Shown: positions 11,901-23,187 of the stretch, in pieces
How the letters are laid out: every line of letters begins with the position of its first letter
Position numbering within the stretch: position 1 is the first letter of the stretch
NCBI GenBank assembly: GCA_018907035.1
Contig: JACCIC010000098.1
Coordinates: forward strand, 1,814,501 to 1,878,500
Direction: 5' to 3'
Length of the DNA: 64,000 nucleotides
From: Sycobia sp. Sy_11
Taxonomy: Eukaryota; Arthropoda; Insecta; Hymenoptera; Epichrysomallidae
Notes under the pieces: generated by a model
What the model was told of the DNA's origin: nothing
Seen by the model: only the letters and a program-made list of their open reading frames with translations
The model's database searches: none
Translations under genes and position numbers: made by a program

Positions 11901-13684
11901 ATTGAAAATAAAACGGGGACGAAAGATCCTCGAAAGATTCAAGGCCAAGCGCGACCTTTTCTTCCTACTAAACGTTATTACACTTTTATCACGTATACGC
12001 ACATTTAGAACACATGTAATCGTTCTTCTCATACAATCACTATTTTTAGCGTCGCTCTCCTCCCTCGCGGCGTGGACTTTCTTCCACCATGTCTTCCCTA
12101 CCTCTCGCCCTCTTTCACACTCCCTCTTCCTTCAATCATTTTTTCATTTTATATATAATATATATACCGACAGAATTAATTCTCCGTACATTTAATTCCT
12201 AATCTTCGTTTACTCAATGTTCCCTTTCACAAATCATCGTTAAGAGTTACTTTTCTTTATGTACATTTCAAACAAAAAAAAAAAAAAAAAAAAACAACCA
12301 AGGACACGCGAGTTAACAGCGAACTTCGTTTAGTTACTAGCAAGTATGCGACACAAAGTTTGTTTTCATCTTTAGCTTATTGGAAGGGATTTTGAAGATG
12401 CCGTTCATTTATTGTTTTTCTTTTTTAATCTTTTCAAAATCACGAGCGTCGTCATCAAAGCTTCTCTTCGTTACGCTTTCATTATCGACGGATGCGCAGC
12501 TCTCCGTTGACTTTATCACCTCCGTTTTGCTATTTAATCGATGCCGTTGTTCTCGCAGACGTGCCTCTAGTTTTTCTACTCCATCTTCATTCGGCACTTG
12601 ACCGTGTACCTTTTCACTTTCCGTCATCGTATAAGCCTACGAACCGTCTCTTTTAATTTTTTTCTTTCTTTGTCACTTAATTTTCTTCTATATAAAAATC
12701 CCGTTGATGTGATAATGCGGATGAAGTTATTGAACCTCCGTGAATGGGAAGGGAAGTGCTGTCGCAGACGAGTTGTGATATTGCGGCAAAAGGTATATAA
12801 CGACGCCACAACAGTAGACTGCCGCACAAGACGAAGTGAATTCTCCAATCTCTCTTTCTCTCTTTCTTTACCATTCTCTATTTCCTTGTCTCTCACTTTA
12901 TCATTCTTTTGCGATGATTGTTTTGCGGTTTTTCATTAGCTCTAATTACTTTAATAATTCAATGTTTCAAAAAGAAAATAAAATCAGAGACAGGTAGAAA
13001 GACGGATGAGAAGAAGAAAACAAATCTCCAAAGGATTCACATCTGAAAAATACAAAAATAAAATAAATAAATAAAATAAATAAATAAAATAAAAATTAGA
13101 AATTAATTATTTTTTAATGATTCTATTCTCATGTTTGAAAGATTTTACAAAAATAATGCCAATATAACAATTCAATTATAAAACTCCATTTCGACATTAG
13201 ATTAGTCGTCACAAGATTTAATTATAAATTTGAAATCAGTTATTATAAAAAAGGATACTTCAGCTAAAGATATTTTAAAGAGTAAACAGAGTATTAATAA
13301 ACTTTTTTATATTAAATTATTCAAAATAGAATAAACTAGTAAACATTTAAAGCTTTTATACAAATTTGTTTCAATTGAACAGTTTCGTAGAATAAAATTA
13401 ATTGAATTTTTTAAAAATATCAATAAAGAGTATACCCATTATTACTTGCACTTGCATTACTCATTATACTTTTTCTTAAATAAATTTTCAAGTTGCCAAT
13501 GTTCGATGAAAACATTAAGCAAATGTATTAAAAAGCAAGAATTTAATGGTAATTAAAAAAAATGAACAAATTCGTTATCATTCAACATAATACTGAAGCT
13601 GAAGTTAAAAATACTATAATATTAGACATTGAATACCAGTGGAATAATGAACTTTAATATCAGCGATAAAAAATAAATGAATAG

Positions 13685-13700
13685 TATATATATATATGTG

Positions 13701-13762
<62 letters not shown>
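13685..13762. repeat. TA microsatellite with a TGTGTATG interruption
   Basis: Roughly 78 bp of TA repeat interrupted once by GTGTATG near 13697-13704. Confidence 0.95.
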
Positions 13763-13764
<2 letters not shown>

Positions 13765-15119
13765 TTTTCATTACTAGTTTGTGATCTGTGTCATATTCGT
13801 ATCCTAAATGCATTTTCATTTTAACATTTTAGATTTTATAATTCAGATACTATTGAGGTAATTAGAATTAAGGGTAGTCTGATTAATATTATATTTATAT
13901 TAGTTTATAAAATAGACTCAGAAGTAATATATGAAATATTTTTATTTAAGTCGATGTAAAGAGTTATTAATTTTAACATTCGTACCTTATGTTCATTACT
14001 CTCTTATAATGATTTGAAATATTCTACAGTATCGTACCTTCTATCTAAGAATATAAAATTTAGCAGCTACCTAATTATATTAATTATTTTATATACAATT
14101 CAAAACATCACAGTTTAAGTTGAAAGCAAAGCATGTATATTGTATATTTTGTATAAACATAGGTTAAAAATGTTTAGATTCTTTTAAATGTTCTAGACAA
14201 AATAATTATCTTACAGTCATCATCAGTTTATTTTATACTAGATATTAATCCAAATAAATTTTTTTTATAATAAATCTTAGACATTGCATTTTAACCATCA
14301 AGTAAGACAGGTATATTAACTACCGAACGGATGCAAGAAGAACGAATTATTTTATTGATCTTCATTCATCGGACATCAACAACTTTAACATTTGTTTAAA
14401 TACAGATTATTTCAATTTTGAGTTATATGTTAAATTTTAGCTATTACAATATTAAGAGAAAAAAATATGTACCGCTAAAAAGGGAAGTATTTACATTTAA
14501 GATACGCTGTATAAAAATTAAAAATCACGATACAAGGATAATACAAATGTATTTTGAATTTAATATACAATGCTAATACTTTGTGATTATTTATGTTATT
14601 GCTTTATCATAGTCGACAAAAAACAGTATTTATATACTAAAAGTAGTATCTTTACACGGTTATATGTGTGATGCATTACACATAAATATGTATAAATGTA
14701 AAATGTAATAATGCGCTAAAAATATGTAAAATAGGTAATAAACAATATCTAGGCGTTTAAAAAAGTCGTGTAATAAAAATTTTACAATTCATTAGATTTA
14801 AAAGTAATATTTCGTGTAATAATATATTTAGTAAATCTTAAAGTAGTACAATAAATTTCCATGGTTTCACGATGAAAATTTTTTATCAACTTATGAAATG
14901 AAAAATCAAAATAATGCAGATGTACTGGAAGCTACATTCATAAAACTAAAGGAAGTGACATTCATTAAAAACTGAAAATTAATGCGTACGTTAAAAATAC
15001 AAATAAAAATACATTTTCCATTACGATTAATAAACTTTTTTTAAACATTATATATACAAAATTTAACCGTACAAATACAGAGCTAAGCTAATAAAATTCC
15101 TAGGGCGAAATCACCGACA

Positions 15120-15164
15120 GTGTGTGTGTGTGTGTGTGTGTGTTATACACACACACACACACAC
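15120..15164. repeat. (GT)n-TAT-(AC)n hairpin next to sgg terminal splice donor
   Basis: Twelve GT units (15120-15143) are followed by TAT (15144-15146) and nine AC units (15147-15164), giving an 18-bp perfect GT/AC stem with a 3-nt loop. On the sgg sense (-) strand it begins 57 nt after the donor at 15221-15222, inside the putative 3'UTR intron. It could fold in the pre-mRNA or extrude as a cruciform or Z-DNA in DNA; both are inferences. Confidence 0.85.
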
Positions 15165-15216
15165 CCACACACGTCTCTACAAGAAAGAGTAAACGAAGCG
15201 CGTCGCCGCAGTTGCA

Positions 15217-15231
15217 ACGTACCTCCTCTCC
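15217..15231 (-). other. sgg: Consensus 5' splice site 9 nt after the sgg stop codon
   Basis: On the - strand the sequence after the TAA (15234-15232) is GGAGAGGAG then GTACGT, a near-perfect donor with GT at 15222-15221. If used, it places an intron in the 3'UTR. A junction so close to the stop (under about 50 nt) would not be expected to trigger nonsense-mediated decay. The matching downstream exon was not located. Confidence 0.6.
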
Positions 15232-15759
15232 TTAAGCCATGCTCGACTGGCTGGGATCGGAGTTCTGCGTGCCCGCGGGCTGGGCCGCCGAGTTCTGGGG
15301 ATCGGTCGAGTTCCCGGTGCCGGAGGGCCCGGACTGGCCCGACGCCGCCGAACCGCCGGAGCCGGTCGTGCTCCCGGTCGTGCCGGCGCTGCCGCCGCCG
15401 CCGCCGCCCACTCCGCCGCCGGAGCCCGCGCCGTCTGTCTGGGCGCAGCCGCCACCACCGCCGCCGCCGCCGCCTCCGCCGCCGGGCGCCGCGGCCGCGG
15501 GCTGCGAGCCGTCGGCCAGCTGGGCGCACTTCGGCTGGAGCATCGAGTTCAGGGACGGCTGGATCCTCAGCTCGTTCTCGGTGAAGTTGAACAGGGGCGG
15601 CAGCTCGCGGCCGCTTGGCAGCCGGGTGCCCTGCTCGCGCAGCTCGTCGAAGAAGCTGTGGGCGCAGGCCCCGAGGGGCGTGATGCGCAGCGAGGGCGTG
15701 TACTCGAGGAGCCGGGCGACGAGGTCCATCGCCTCCGGGGGCGTGCGCGCCCTGAACAC
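15232..15759 (-). CDS. sgg: sgg kinase exon 6: C-lobe end and C-terminal tail
   Basis: The exon follows a CTCACAG acceptor, starts in phase 0 at 15759 (GTG, Val, not an initiator) and reads [20 protein letters not shown], then [20 protein letters not shown], then [18 protein letters not shown], ending DPSQSSMA before TAA. The first 90 or so residues finish the GSK-3 kinase C-lobe (the CAHxFFDELR and PPLFNFT hallmarks). The remainder is a disordered tail with a run of 12 glycines, then Gly/Ser/Thr/Gln. The exon is very GC-rich against AT-rich introns, which leaves long open frames on the opposite strand and in other frames; these are by-products. The exon body continues 9 nt past the stop to a strong donor. 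Confidence 0.96.
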   Translation of the reverse strand: MFRARTPPEAMDLVARLLEYTPSLRITPLGACAHSFFDELREQGTRLPSGRELPPLFNFTENELRIQPSLNSMLQPKCAQLADGSQPAAAAPGGGGGGGGGGGGCAQTDGAGSGGGVGGGGGGSAGTTGSTTGSGGSAASGQSGPSGTGNSTDPQNSAAQPAGTQNSDPSQSSMA

Positions 15760-18700
15760 CTGTGAGCAAAATAAGAGAGATCGGTTTTAGAGGGCAGCAC
15801 GGGGACGGGCGCCCCCCCGGTGGGGCTTCCTGGACGGGATCCGAAACGATCCTTTTTTTTTTTTCTTTATGCATGTATTATTACTCGTCTTTACGTTTTT
15901 GTGTTTTTATGGTTTTTGTTTTTGTTGCTTTTTTTTTTAATGGGTGCGTATGTGAAGCACACGAGTTGCTCTGTAAGGACTGCGTGAGACTTCGGGCCCT
16001 GAAACTTTAGCGAAGAACAGTGTATTCCGTTCAAGAATAATCGTAATCTCCATCGATTTCCCGATAGCTTTAGAAATCTTACCACGAGCGAGATTACAAA
16101 AAATTTGAAGCACCTTTGTTTGGAAACGTTATTTTTATATTGGATTTCAAAAAAAAAATCTTTTTCTTTTAATCGTGAATCAGTGCTTGGACACGAGCTT
16201 TTCAATAAAAACAAGTTTGATGATAAATTTTATCAAATAACTTGATCAGACAGTCGAAATAAAATTTTACCGACAGAGTAAAAAGGCACTTTATTTTAAA
16301 GAACATTACATATATATATATATGTAAAATTATTGCAAGTTCTAGATCTATTTTGAACTCCTGCAAAGCCTCTCAATGTCAAATTCGCCAAACGGTGTGG
16401 AAAACGAGAATATTTTTAAAAAATTTTAAACCGTTCTCTTTTCTATACTGTTCCACAAATTCTCTTGAAAGATCGTAACATTGTAGAAGAAACGTGAATA
16501 TATTGAACGACACGATTAATCAGAATTTGAAATAATGTAATCTTTACAGATAATATTCTTTATAGCAAAGCACTTTTTATTCAATTGGTATGGAATACTA
16601 GTAAATAGCCCGTTAGTATAAAATAAACGTTTAATGTATAATTTAATCGACATTTAATGCATTAGAAAACTTTCATGTTATAAAATACAGAAATTGGTGC
16701 ATCATCACAATGTATACGTAAACGCTTAAAATGATACAGATTTATTTTGTTACTAAACAACATTTATGTTTGAATTTTAATGTAAAATATATTATATTTT
16801 AAAGGATGAGTTGGTTAGGCGTACGTTGAATTTAATTAGAACTAGAGTATTTACGATTTTTTGTTTAATATGCGCAGCAATGTCTTTTAGAATAAATCTT
16901 TAGTAATAATAAACTTCCAGAAGGCTAAATGTTATTCGTGAACAAAAAAAGAGAATAAAATTGTAGTGGCACTTACAACAACAGACAACATTAAAAAGTT
17001 AATTCGTTGACTTGTAAGAAAGATCAATGTGAATGGCGTTTTTAGTTTTGAATTCGATGCGTTGTGTTACGTGACGTTGAACATTCAATAAAATAAAGGA
17101 GGATGAATAATTTTCAGAATGAATCTGCACGAACTTTCCAGAAAAATTCTTAATCGAGTTTCGTGCCAATCGTATTAAAGGAAAAGAGCGCCGAAACATT
17201 AGAGTAAGTGATACACTCCAGTGATTTGCAACTTTTATTGAACTATGTTAGTAAGTGTTAAGTCTGCCGTAGATAATTTTAGAGAAAAAAAATCAGGATT
17301 CAATGGAATTTTTTTTTCTATTCTCAGCTATATTAATTTTCAAAAAAAAAAAATAATCAACATCTACTTGACAAGTTTTTAATTTTACATAGGATTTACT
17401 CATATGTATGAAGGTAACACGTCATTTGCTGTTATTCTGAACTCAATATTTAGGTTTCGGACAATAAAATAGCGTTCAATGATACAATAACATTATTTTC
17501 TTGGAACAAAATTCAATTTTCTAGAATATTCAAAAATTCCTTTATATATAGATTTCCTTTTGTTTTTAATCGTTACTAATTTAGTTCCTTTTGGCATTAT
17601 ATAAAAAATGATTCAAATGATAAGAGTATTTTGTAATTTTTGTATAAATTTTATCAACGGAATTCGTTAAACTAAATGATTAGGCTAAAGATTTGATGAA
17701 GTATCACTGTAAAACAATAACGTTGCATAAAATTAGCAATCTAATTAGATACATTGAACAGCCGAGCAAATCCCAATTAGATATCTAGTCAGCCTCTCTG
17801 AGCCACTGATACGGGCCTTATCTTAATACGAAATGATAGGTTCAATGGTAAATAATTTTATTGATGTCGTAAAAATCTTTTGTTGACGAATGACTTTCAA
17901 GGGTTGACCATTCAACCTACCTGACAGTATTAATTATTAATAACGCGCTAATAACAAGCGCAGAGAGACTTTTCCAATTACTTTTATACATTTGAAATTA
18001 GATTGCAGTGTATGACAAGGCAAATTTGTATGTAAAGGACGGCTAGAGTTCATCCTTGCCAAATTAACTATATTATTCGCAATCGGTGCGTGGAAAGTAT
18101 TCTCTATTCAAGACTGGTAATTTTTCGCAGAAATTTTTCTACAGTGATATTCTCACGAGTCCATGGCTCGTTTGGCTTTGTTAGTGTCCGAGCTGGCAGA
18201 TAGAAAGAAACAACAAGTAGAGAGAGAAAAAAAAACGTAGTGTGTGGCAGCCACGTAAACACGTTCCAAAACTTTGTCACCACTTACTCTAATCTTTTGG
18301 TGCTCGGTGGAACACTTTGGCAAGCTCATTCGTTGAAGCATAAACTGCAAACCATGATTAAATAATACATGTTGTTGATACATATATGAAAAAAAAATTA
18401 ATTAAAAATGCCAATTATACTGCTCTTACAGCCGCGGTCGATTATTATTCCATTAATTATTTTCAGTTAATAAGAATTAAAAAATGTTTTCTGTCTGGAA
18501 AAGTTAAATTTACATCGTAAGCATCATCAGTAGCTTGCTGTTAAATATTAAATCTTAAATATACCAAAAATTAATGAAAACGCGAATTAATCATGAGTTG
18601 GTTAACAATTTTTCAAACAGTCGTTGCAAATGCAACGGTTTCTCTATATCTAGAATCTATTCAGACAAATGACTTTTGTACAATACAGTTCATGAATAGG

Positions 18701-18883
18701 ATTTAGTCACATCTATTATAGTTAACGTTTATCATCTGAATTAAATATGATAAGTGAACGGATCGAGGCGAGAGGATGTCTTCAGAGAAACGAAAACTCT
18801 TAATATGGATCCGCAGAACAGTTAACAATTTAATATACGGGGCGGGGGCCCCCATCGGCGGCGCTCTCGGTTGCAATTATTAC
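15760..18883 (-). other. sgg: sgg intron 5
   Basis: This intron of about 3.1 kb lies between kinase exons 5 and 6, both phase 0. It is AT-rich with poly-A/T runs and holds the candidate cassette exon at 18288-18344. A second acceptor-like site (CAG at about 17125) opens 41 codons then stops, and I do not regard it as an exon. Confidence 0.9.
18288..18344 (-). CDS. sgg: Candidate sgg cassette exon, 19 in-frame residues inside the kinase domain
   Basis: On the - strand a GGTTTGCAG acceptor (AG at 18346-18345) is followed by 57 nt and then AGA|GTAAGT, a full-consensus donor (GT at 18287-18286). The 57 nt are exactly 19 open codons, FMLQRMSLPKCSTEHQKIR, in phase 0-0, the only phase that fits between exon 5 (ending HPWQK) and exon 6 (starting [10 protein letters not shown]). 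Mammalian GSK-3 beta 2 has a 13-residue neuronal insert at this same boundary (after HPWTK, before VFRPRTPPEA), and that insert also ends in Arg. The segment would extend a surface loop in the C-lobe. Function and inclusion are unproven; chance co-occurrence of splice-like sites is the main alternative. Confidence 0.55.
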
Positions 18884-19077
18884 CTTCTGCCAGGGATGAG
18901 ACTTGATTTGCGGAAATTTGAATTCGGTGTAATTTGGATTCATTTCGCGTATCTGGTCGCGCGTCGGTGTGCCTAGGACCTTGATAATCTCGACGAGTTG
19001 GTCGACGCCGCTGTCGCCTGGGAAAATGGGCTGACCAAGCAGGAGCTCCGCCAATACGCAGCCGGCACTCCACACGT
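18884..19077 (-). CDS. sgg: sgg kinase exon 5: C-lobe, Axin/FRAT-binding region
   Basis: The exon begins after AATCAG with AC, completing GAC (Asp) with the last base of exon 4. It reads (D)[64 protein letters not shown], and ends AAG before GTAATA (GT at 18883-18882), phase 0. It covers the kinase helix F DVWSAGC motif, the GTPT segment, and the region that in GSK-3 structures binds Axin and FRAT. It is nearly identical to fly and human GSK-3. Frame continuation past the donor quickly diverges, supporting the donor. Confidence 0.97.
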
Positions 19078-20071
19078 CTGATTGAGAAATTTGGTCAAAG
19101 ATAAAAATCAGATTATTTGAAGTAATGCTGTAATCGTAATGTGCATGGTTTGAGTCTGGTCAGAGTTGAATAAAAAAAAAAAAAAAAACAACACAAAATT
19201 ATCATTCAAAAGAATTTTCTTTTTACCCCAAAAATATGTACTGAATATGAGGTACAGAAATACAAAATGAGTAGCGAGTCTTACCTAATCAGCTTCTATG
19301 CATTATGTCATTTTTTAACGTTATAAATATTATTCTACAAAATTCTCGTAATCTCGATAAGGTCAAACAGGAAAAATTGATCTTACAGCTATTATTAAAA
19401 TAAAACCATCTTCAGTATGAATCATAACATTGTAATTGATTTGATGCATGATATTTATTTATTTCTTGTTCTAAACAGTTCTGAATGTAAAAGTTAAAAT
19501 GATAAATTATTTATTTCCAATTTTAAGAATGAATACCCGGCCAAAGAATAATACGATGAACAATTAAATGTTATTTTATTGTGTCTTCTGTACTCATCAT
19601 AAATCAGTCTAGAATATCACTGTCTAAAACTAATGGAGCGAAAGAATGACTCTTCACTCTGGCAATAATGTTGGATCAAAAACGGATCCAATTGAAGACA
19701 AATATAAGGTCGAAAAGATTGAATCATGTGGATTCAATTTTATGCGCTTCAATCAGTTTAAGATTATCCAAAATTTGACATCATTGATATGAATACAAAC
19801 GACTCTTTTATAAAGTTTGAATTGCTACTGGTAGACACATTCAATTCAATCTTGATCAATAATGTCAGAATTTTGGCATAACAACCTATCGGATCATAAT
19901 GCAATCCGTCTCGATCCATACGTTTTTCATCAGTGATTCTCGTTAATAGTTTTAAAATTTGCCCAGACCTGACGTTGAGCCTGTGCCATTTCACCATCTG
20001 CCTATAAGGGTGTAATGAAGGAAGGAAAATCAGAGCAGGAGCAAAAATCCTGAACCAGCAGGGCATCTCAC
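19078..20071 (-). other. sgg: sgg intron 4
   Basis: This intron of about 1 kb is AT-rich. It contains one strong donor-like site (GATTAG then GTAAGA, near 19285 on the - strand), but the sequence upstream has stops and no convincing acceptor, so no exon is proposed. Confidence 0.9.
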
Positions 20072-20309
20072 CTATTTTCGTAGTGTAGTCAATAGCACCG
20101 AAGATGAGCTCGGGGGCGCGATAGTAGCGGCTGCATATGTAAGAAACGTTGGGCTCGCCCTTGACGAGGTGCTTGGCCGAGCCGAAGTCGCAGAGCTTCA
20201 GTATACCGGTGATCGGGTTCAGCAGCAGATTCTGGGGCTTTATGTCCCTGTGGCAGATCCCTAACGAGTGTATGTACGCCAGCGAACGGAACAGCTGGTA
20301 CATATACAG
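20072..20309 (-). CDS. sgg: sgg kinase exon 4: catalytic and activation loops
   Basis: After TTTACAG the exon reads [79 protein letters not shown], then one base G before GTGAGA (GT at 20071-20070), phase 1. It holds the catalytic HRD aspartate and Asn of RDIKPQN, the DFG metal-binding motif, and the activation-loop tyrosine in SYICSRYYR, which is autophosphorylated in active GSK-3. The Arg and Lys that hold a primed substrate phosphate are present. The variant NPITGI replaces the fly DPETAV and is an ordinary surface change. Open frame extends into both introns, but the splice sites and homology fix the ends. Confidence 0.97.
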
Positions 20310-20857
20310 CTGTAAATGAACAAAACAGGTCAGTTTAGGCATCGATTGTATTAACGTTTTTCTAGAATATTTGTCTGCGAGCGTAATGAGCGGTGAGTTT
20401 CGACTGTGATAATGAATATAATAGATCGTAATATTGATTATGCGAGCGCGTCTATTTACCAGGCTGCGGAAACATAATCGTGTCGATTTTCCCGTAGTTA
20501 GCAGCAGTCGAATAAACAAATAATTTATTATATAATTTATCAAGCGTAAGAAGGAATTATAAATTATATTATTCTCTCTAAAATTCAGAGACTTAAGATT
20601 GTAAATTTTTTAAATTATCGTGAACATAAATCAGTCCATTTATGGACGATATAAGATCCAGAAATAGATTTATTTCGTGAATGATAAATGATAAATATTT
20701 TATAAAATTCAGCTTAACCGCTTTTTCTCCCAAGACAAAATCTCTATAATAATAAATTGGTATAATAAATAACAATTGTTTTCTTTTTTGACAGTGGTGT
20801 CAACTTAGAAAAAAACAATTAGAAAATGAAACAGTAAGATCTGCGTGATTTGTTTAC
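20310..20857 (-). other. sgg: sgg intron 3
   Basis: This 548-bp AT-rich intron between the exon ending SFIK and the exon starting LYMYQLF has standard GT (20857-20856) and AG (20311-20310) ends. Nothing else is seen in it. Confidence 0.92.
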
Positions 20858-20968
20858 CTTAATAAAACTGATCGGTATCGTCTGCTTGCTCTTGCTGTAA
20901 TGTCGGGCTACTTTGTACACGGTTTCGGGTATGTATTCCAGGACCAGATTGAGATAAACCTCGTCCTT
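20858..20968 (-). CDS. sgg: sgg kinase exon 3: hinge region
   Basis: This 111-nt exon follows TTTGCAG and encodes 37 residues: [37 protein letters not shown]. It ends AAG before GTAAAC (GT at 20857-20856), phase 0. It supplies the ATP-pocket hinge (LEYIPE; human LDYVPE) and helix D. The preceding exon ends GDK, so the junction reads SSGDKKDEVYLN, as in vertebrate GSK-3 SSGEKKDEVYLN. Confidence 0.97.
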
Positions 20969-23128
20969 CTGCAAAGGCAAAAAAAAAAAACAACGACAAT
21001 TTAATATTTTGCCGTCGTAAAAAGACCGTGTATGTGCAATTCTGCTGGCGAGGTATATATGTATAGAAAATTACAACGAGCGATATACAGCGCCAAATGG
21101 AATAGTGAGTTGTGTGGGCGAGCGCTAAATGGCAATTATGCTCTTGGCTAGAGAATGACAAAAAAAAAAACAGAAATAAAGAATAAAAGAACGAGAACAG
21201 AAATAAAAAAGAGAATTGTTGCCGCGAAAAGAATTCGTTCGCCTCTACAATTTCAATCAGTGGCTAAATAAACAAAAAAAAAACGTATACAGATCCCAGA
21301 ATTAATAATGGTTTCATATATAATTTCTCGCCTTTATATTCACTGGTTATGATCATAGCATATATATATATGCTTTATTTTTTAATACATCAAAATATAA
21401 AACGAGCTGTTATAGGTTTTCATTGTAATAAAATTTCATTCGCGACAATGCACGATTCACGTATATACCCAATTTTTTCCTGTGTCAACCGAGTCGAATT
21501 ATTTTCAGCGCGATTCGGAGTATCGTTGATTTTCCGTTATATTTAAAAATGTCCAATTCTCGTTGATAAACCATACGTAATCATATGTAGATAAAAAGTA
21601 ACCCACCTCTTTTTTTTTTGCACAATACACACCGTGCATATAAAAACGAAGCTGGACCGTATAAAAGGCAGATCGAAAAAATAAACCTGAGCGTCTGCGC
21701 GGTGGTATCGATATTTTTCTCGGCATATTCTATATATATATATATACATATACGCACATATAGTTGACCTAAAACTAATGTTCGAATTATCGCGCTTTAT
21801 AATATAGAAAGTTTAATTAATTATATGATAACATTATTCCATGCACAGTTACGAGTACGCCCGATTACATAGCCATTCTATTTAATTAAATCCAACGATT
21901 ATACACACTTTTATCTGAAAGATACGGGCAACGATTTAAAAAGAAAAAAAGAAAAAAAAAAGAAATAAATTACATACACGCTGCGTCCCCGCTGTCATTG
22001 CGCAACGGTGTAATTCTCAATGAAACCACGTTTAAAAGGAACGAGGGACAAAGGCGCATTTACCATATCGTCCCTTGTGCGTTTGATCGAACGGTGTTCT
22101 ATTATATATTACATAAAAGTTCGAAATGCACGATAAAAGCGTTCATCATCCGATATCAATGGTCAAATGTATACGTATGATGAACTATATATATATTTAT
22201 ATACAGGGGACGAAATCTTTTAGCTAAATTTAGAATAGCCAAGGATTTGCGCCGCTAGCGCCAGCTACATTGATCGTAACGATCCTAATGTCGCTTGTAT
22301 CTCTCTCCGTGATGTGTGTTGTGTGGATGTGTGAGTGTGTGCTCGCCGCCCCGATATTATATATATATCAAATCCATGCTCGGTGAGAATTTCGGGAAAA
22401 AGATCCGTCAGAGGGCACGCGAGATCTTCAGCCGTGAGCTTTTACATTATGTAGTCATTGCGTAAAATCGGTAAAATATAATTATCTGACTGAACGAATT
22501 CGACGATGAAAGTTCAACGAGCGTTTATCATTTCTTACGTTGTTCATAAAAAAAAAAAGGAAAATTTTGGGATTTCGATCCTTAATTCAAGTGAGATAGA
22601 TAAGTACATAAATAAACGTTTGTTTATTCGTATAGGACATAATACAAAAGATTGTATAATATAATAGGTTAATTAACATAAATTCCAAGATAAATAATTA
22701 TGATAAAAATACGTCAATACATATAAAAGTACGGCGATAGTCAAGTATAGAAGAAAGTTTTACAGTATTACCGACATCGTTTTGTCCAAAAATACAATAT
22801 GAGCATGAGAAATGGCGCTTTTTTAAAGAAGAAAATTTGTTTTTTTTTCTGAACAAGCCTTATAGTGATAAAACGCGAAATCTCAGCCTCGGTGTGTAAA
22901 GCAGAAATCCTCTTATGGATTGTACGTATTCGAAGGCGGCTGTACCGGTGTGAGGAAAAACAAAGAAAGAAAAAAAATTATTAGGCTAATTTACGCGGTT
23001 TGCGCACAGATTAAAAGCACCGAGAGCTGGCGCATTACGAAACTCGCGACTTAGTTTTCTATGTATAATTATACGCACGGTATATACGGCGCGATTTTTA
23101 TTTCTATATAACGGACTCGGTGTAAAGG

Positions 23129-23137
<9 letters not shown>

Positions 23138-23181
<44 letters not shown>
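23138..23181. repeat. TA microsatellite in sgg intron 2
   Basis: About 43 bp of AT dinucleotide repeat following an A9 run. Confidence 0.95.

Positions 23182-23187
<6 letters not shown>

Larger units (their letters stand above)
1832..15119. other. AT-rich region between the 3' ends of LRRC58 and sgg
   Basis: This 13-kb stretch has no recognisable gene. It holds TA microsatellites (1836-1881, 2816-2868, 5004-5049, 7231-7289, 8837-8897, 13685-13762), a CT tract (6854-6911), poly-A/T runs, a direct repeat near 1.95 and 2.13 kb, and three inverted repeats described separately. It probably contains the sgg 3'UTR exon(s), since the last sgg coding exon has a splice donor just after its stop, but I could not place the acceptor or the poly(A) site. 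A 72-codon - strand reading frame at 12409-12627 is the only notable non-repetitive open frame. Confidence 0.6.

Noticed and set aside
15143..15874. 243-codon - strand and 183-codon + strand (15239-15790) open frames over the last sgg exon
   Set aside because: They overlap the conserved GSK-3 coding frame in a GC-rich exon where stops are rare. Their sequences are Arg/Ala/Pro low complexity with no family resemblance.
16999..17199. Alternative terminal exon in sgg intron 5 (acceptor near 17125, 41 codons then stop)
   Set aside because: Weak acceptor, no conserved protein, and a chance frame of this length is expected. It would also truncate the kinase C-lobe.
19285..19360. Strong donor-like GATTAG|GTAAGA in sgg intron 4 as a cassette exon
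   Set aside because: The sequence upstream of it has in-frame stops and no acceptor giving a compatible phase.
19764..20543. 259-codon - strand frame treated as one protein
   Set aside because: Only the middle (20072-20309) is kinase. The rest is intron read-through past clear splice sites.
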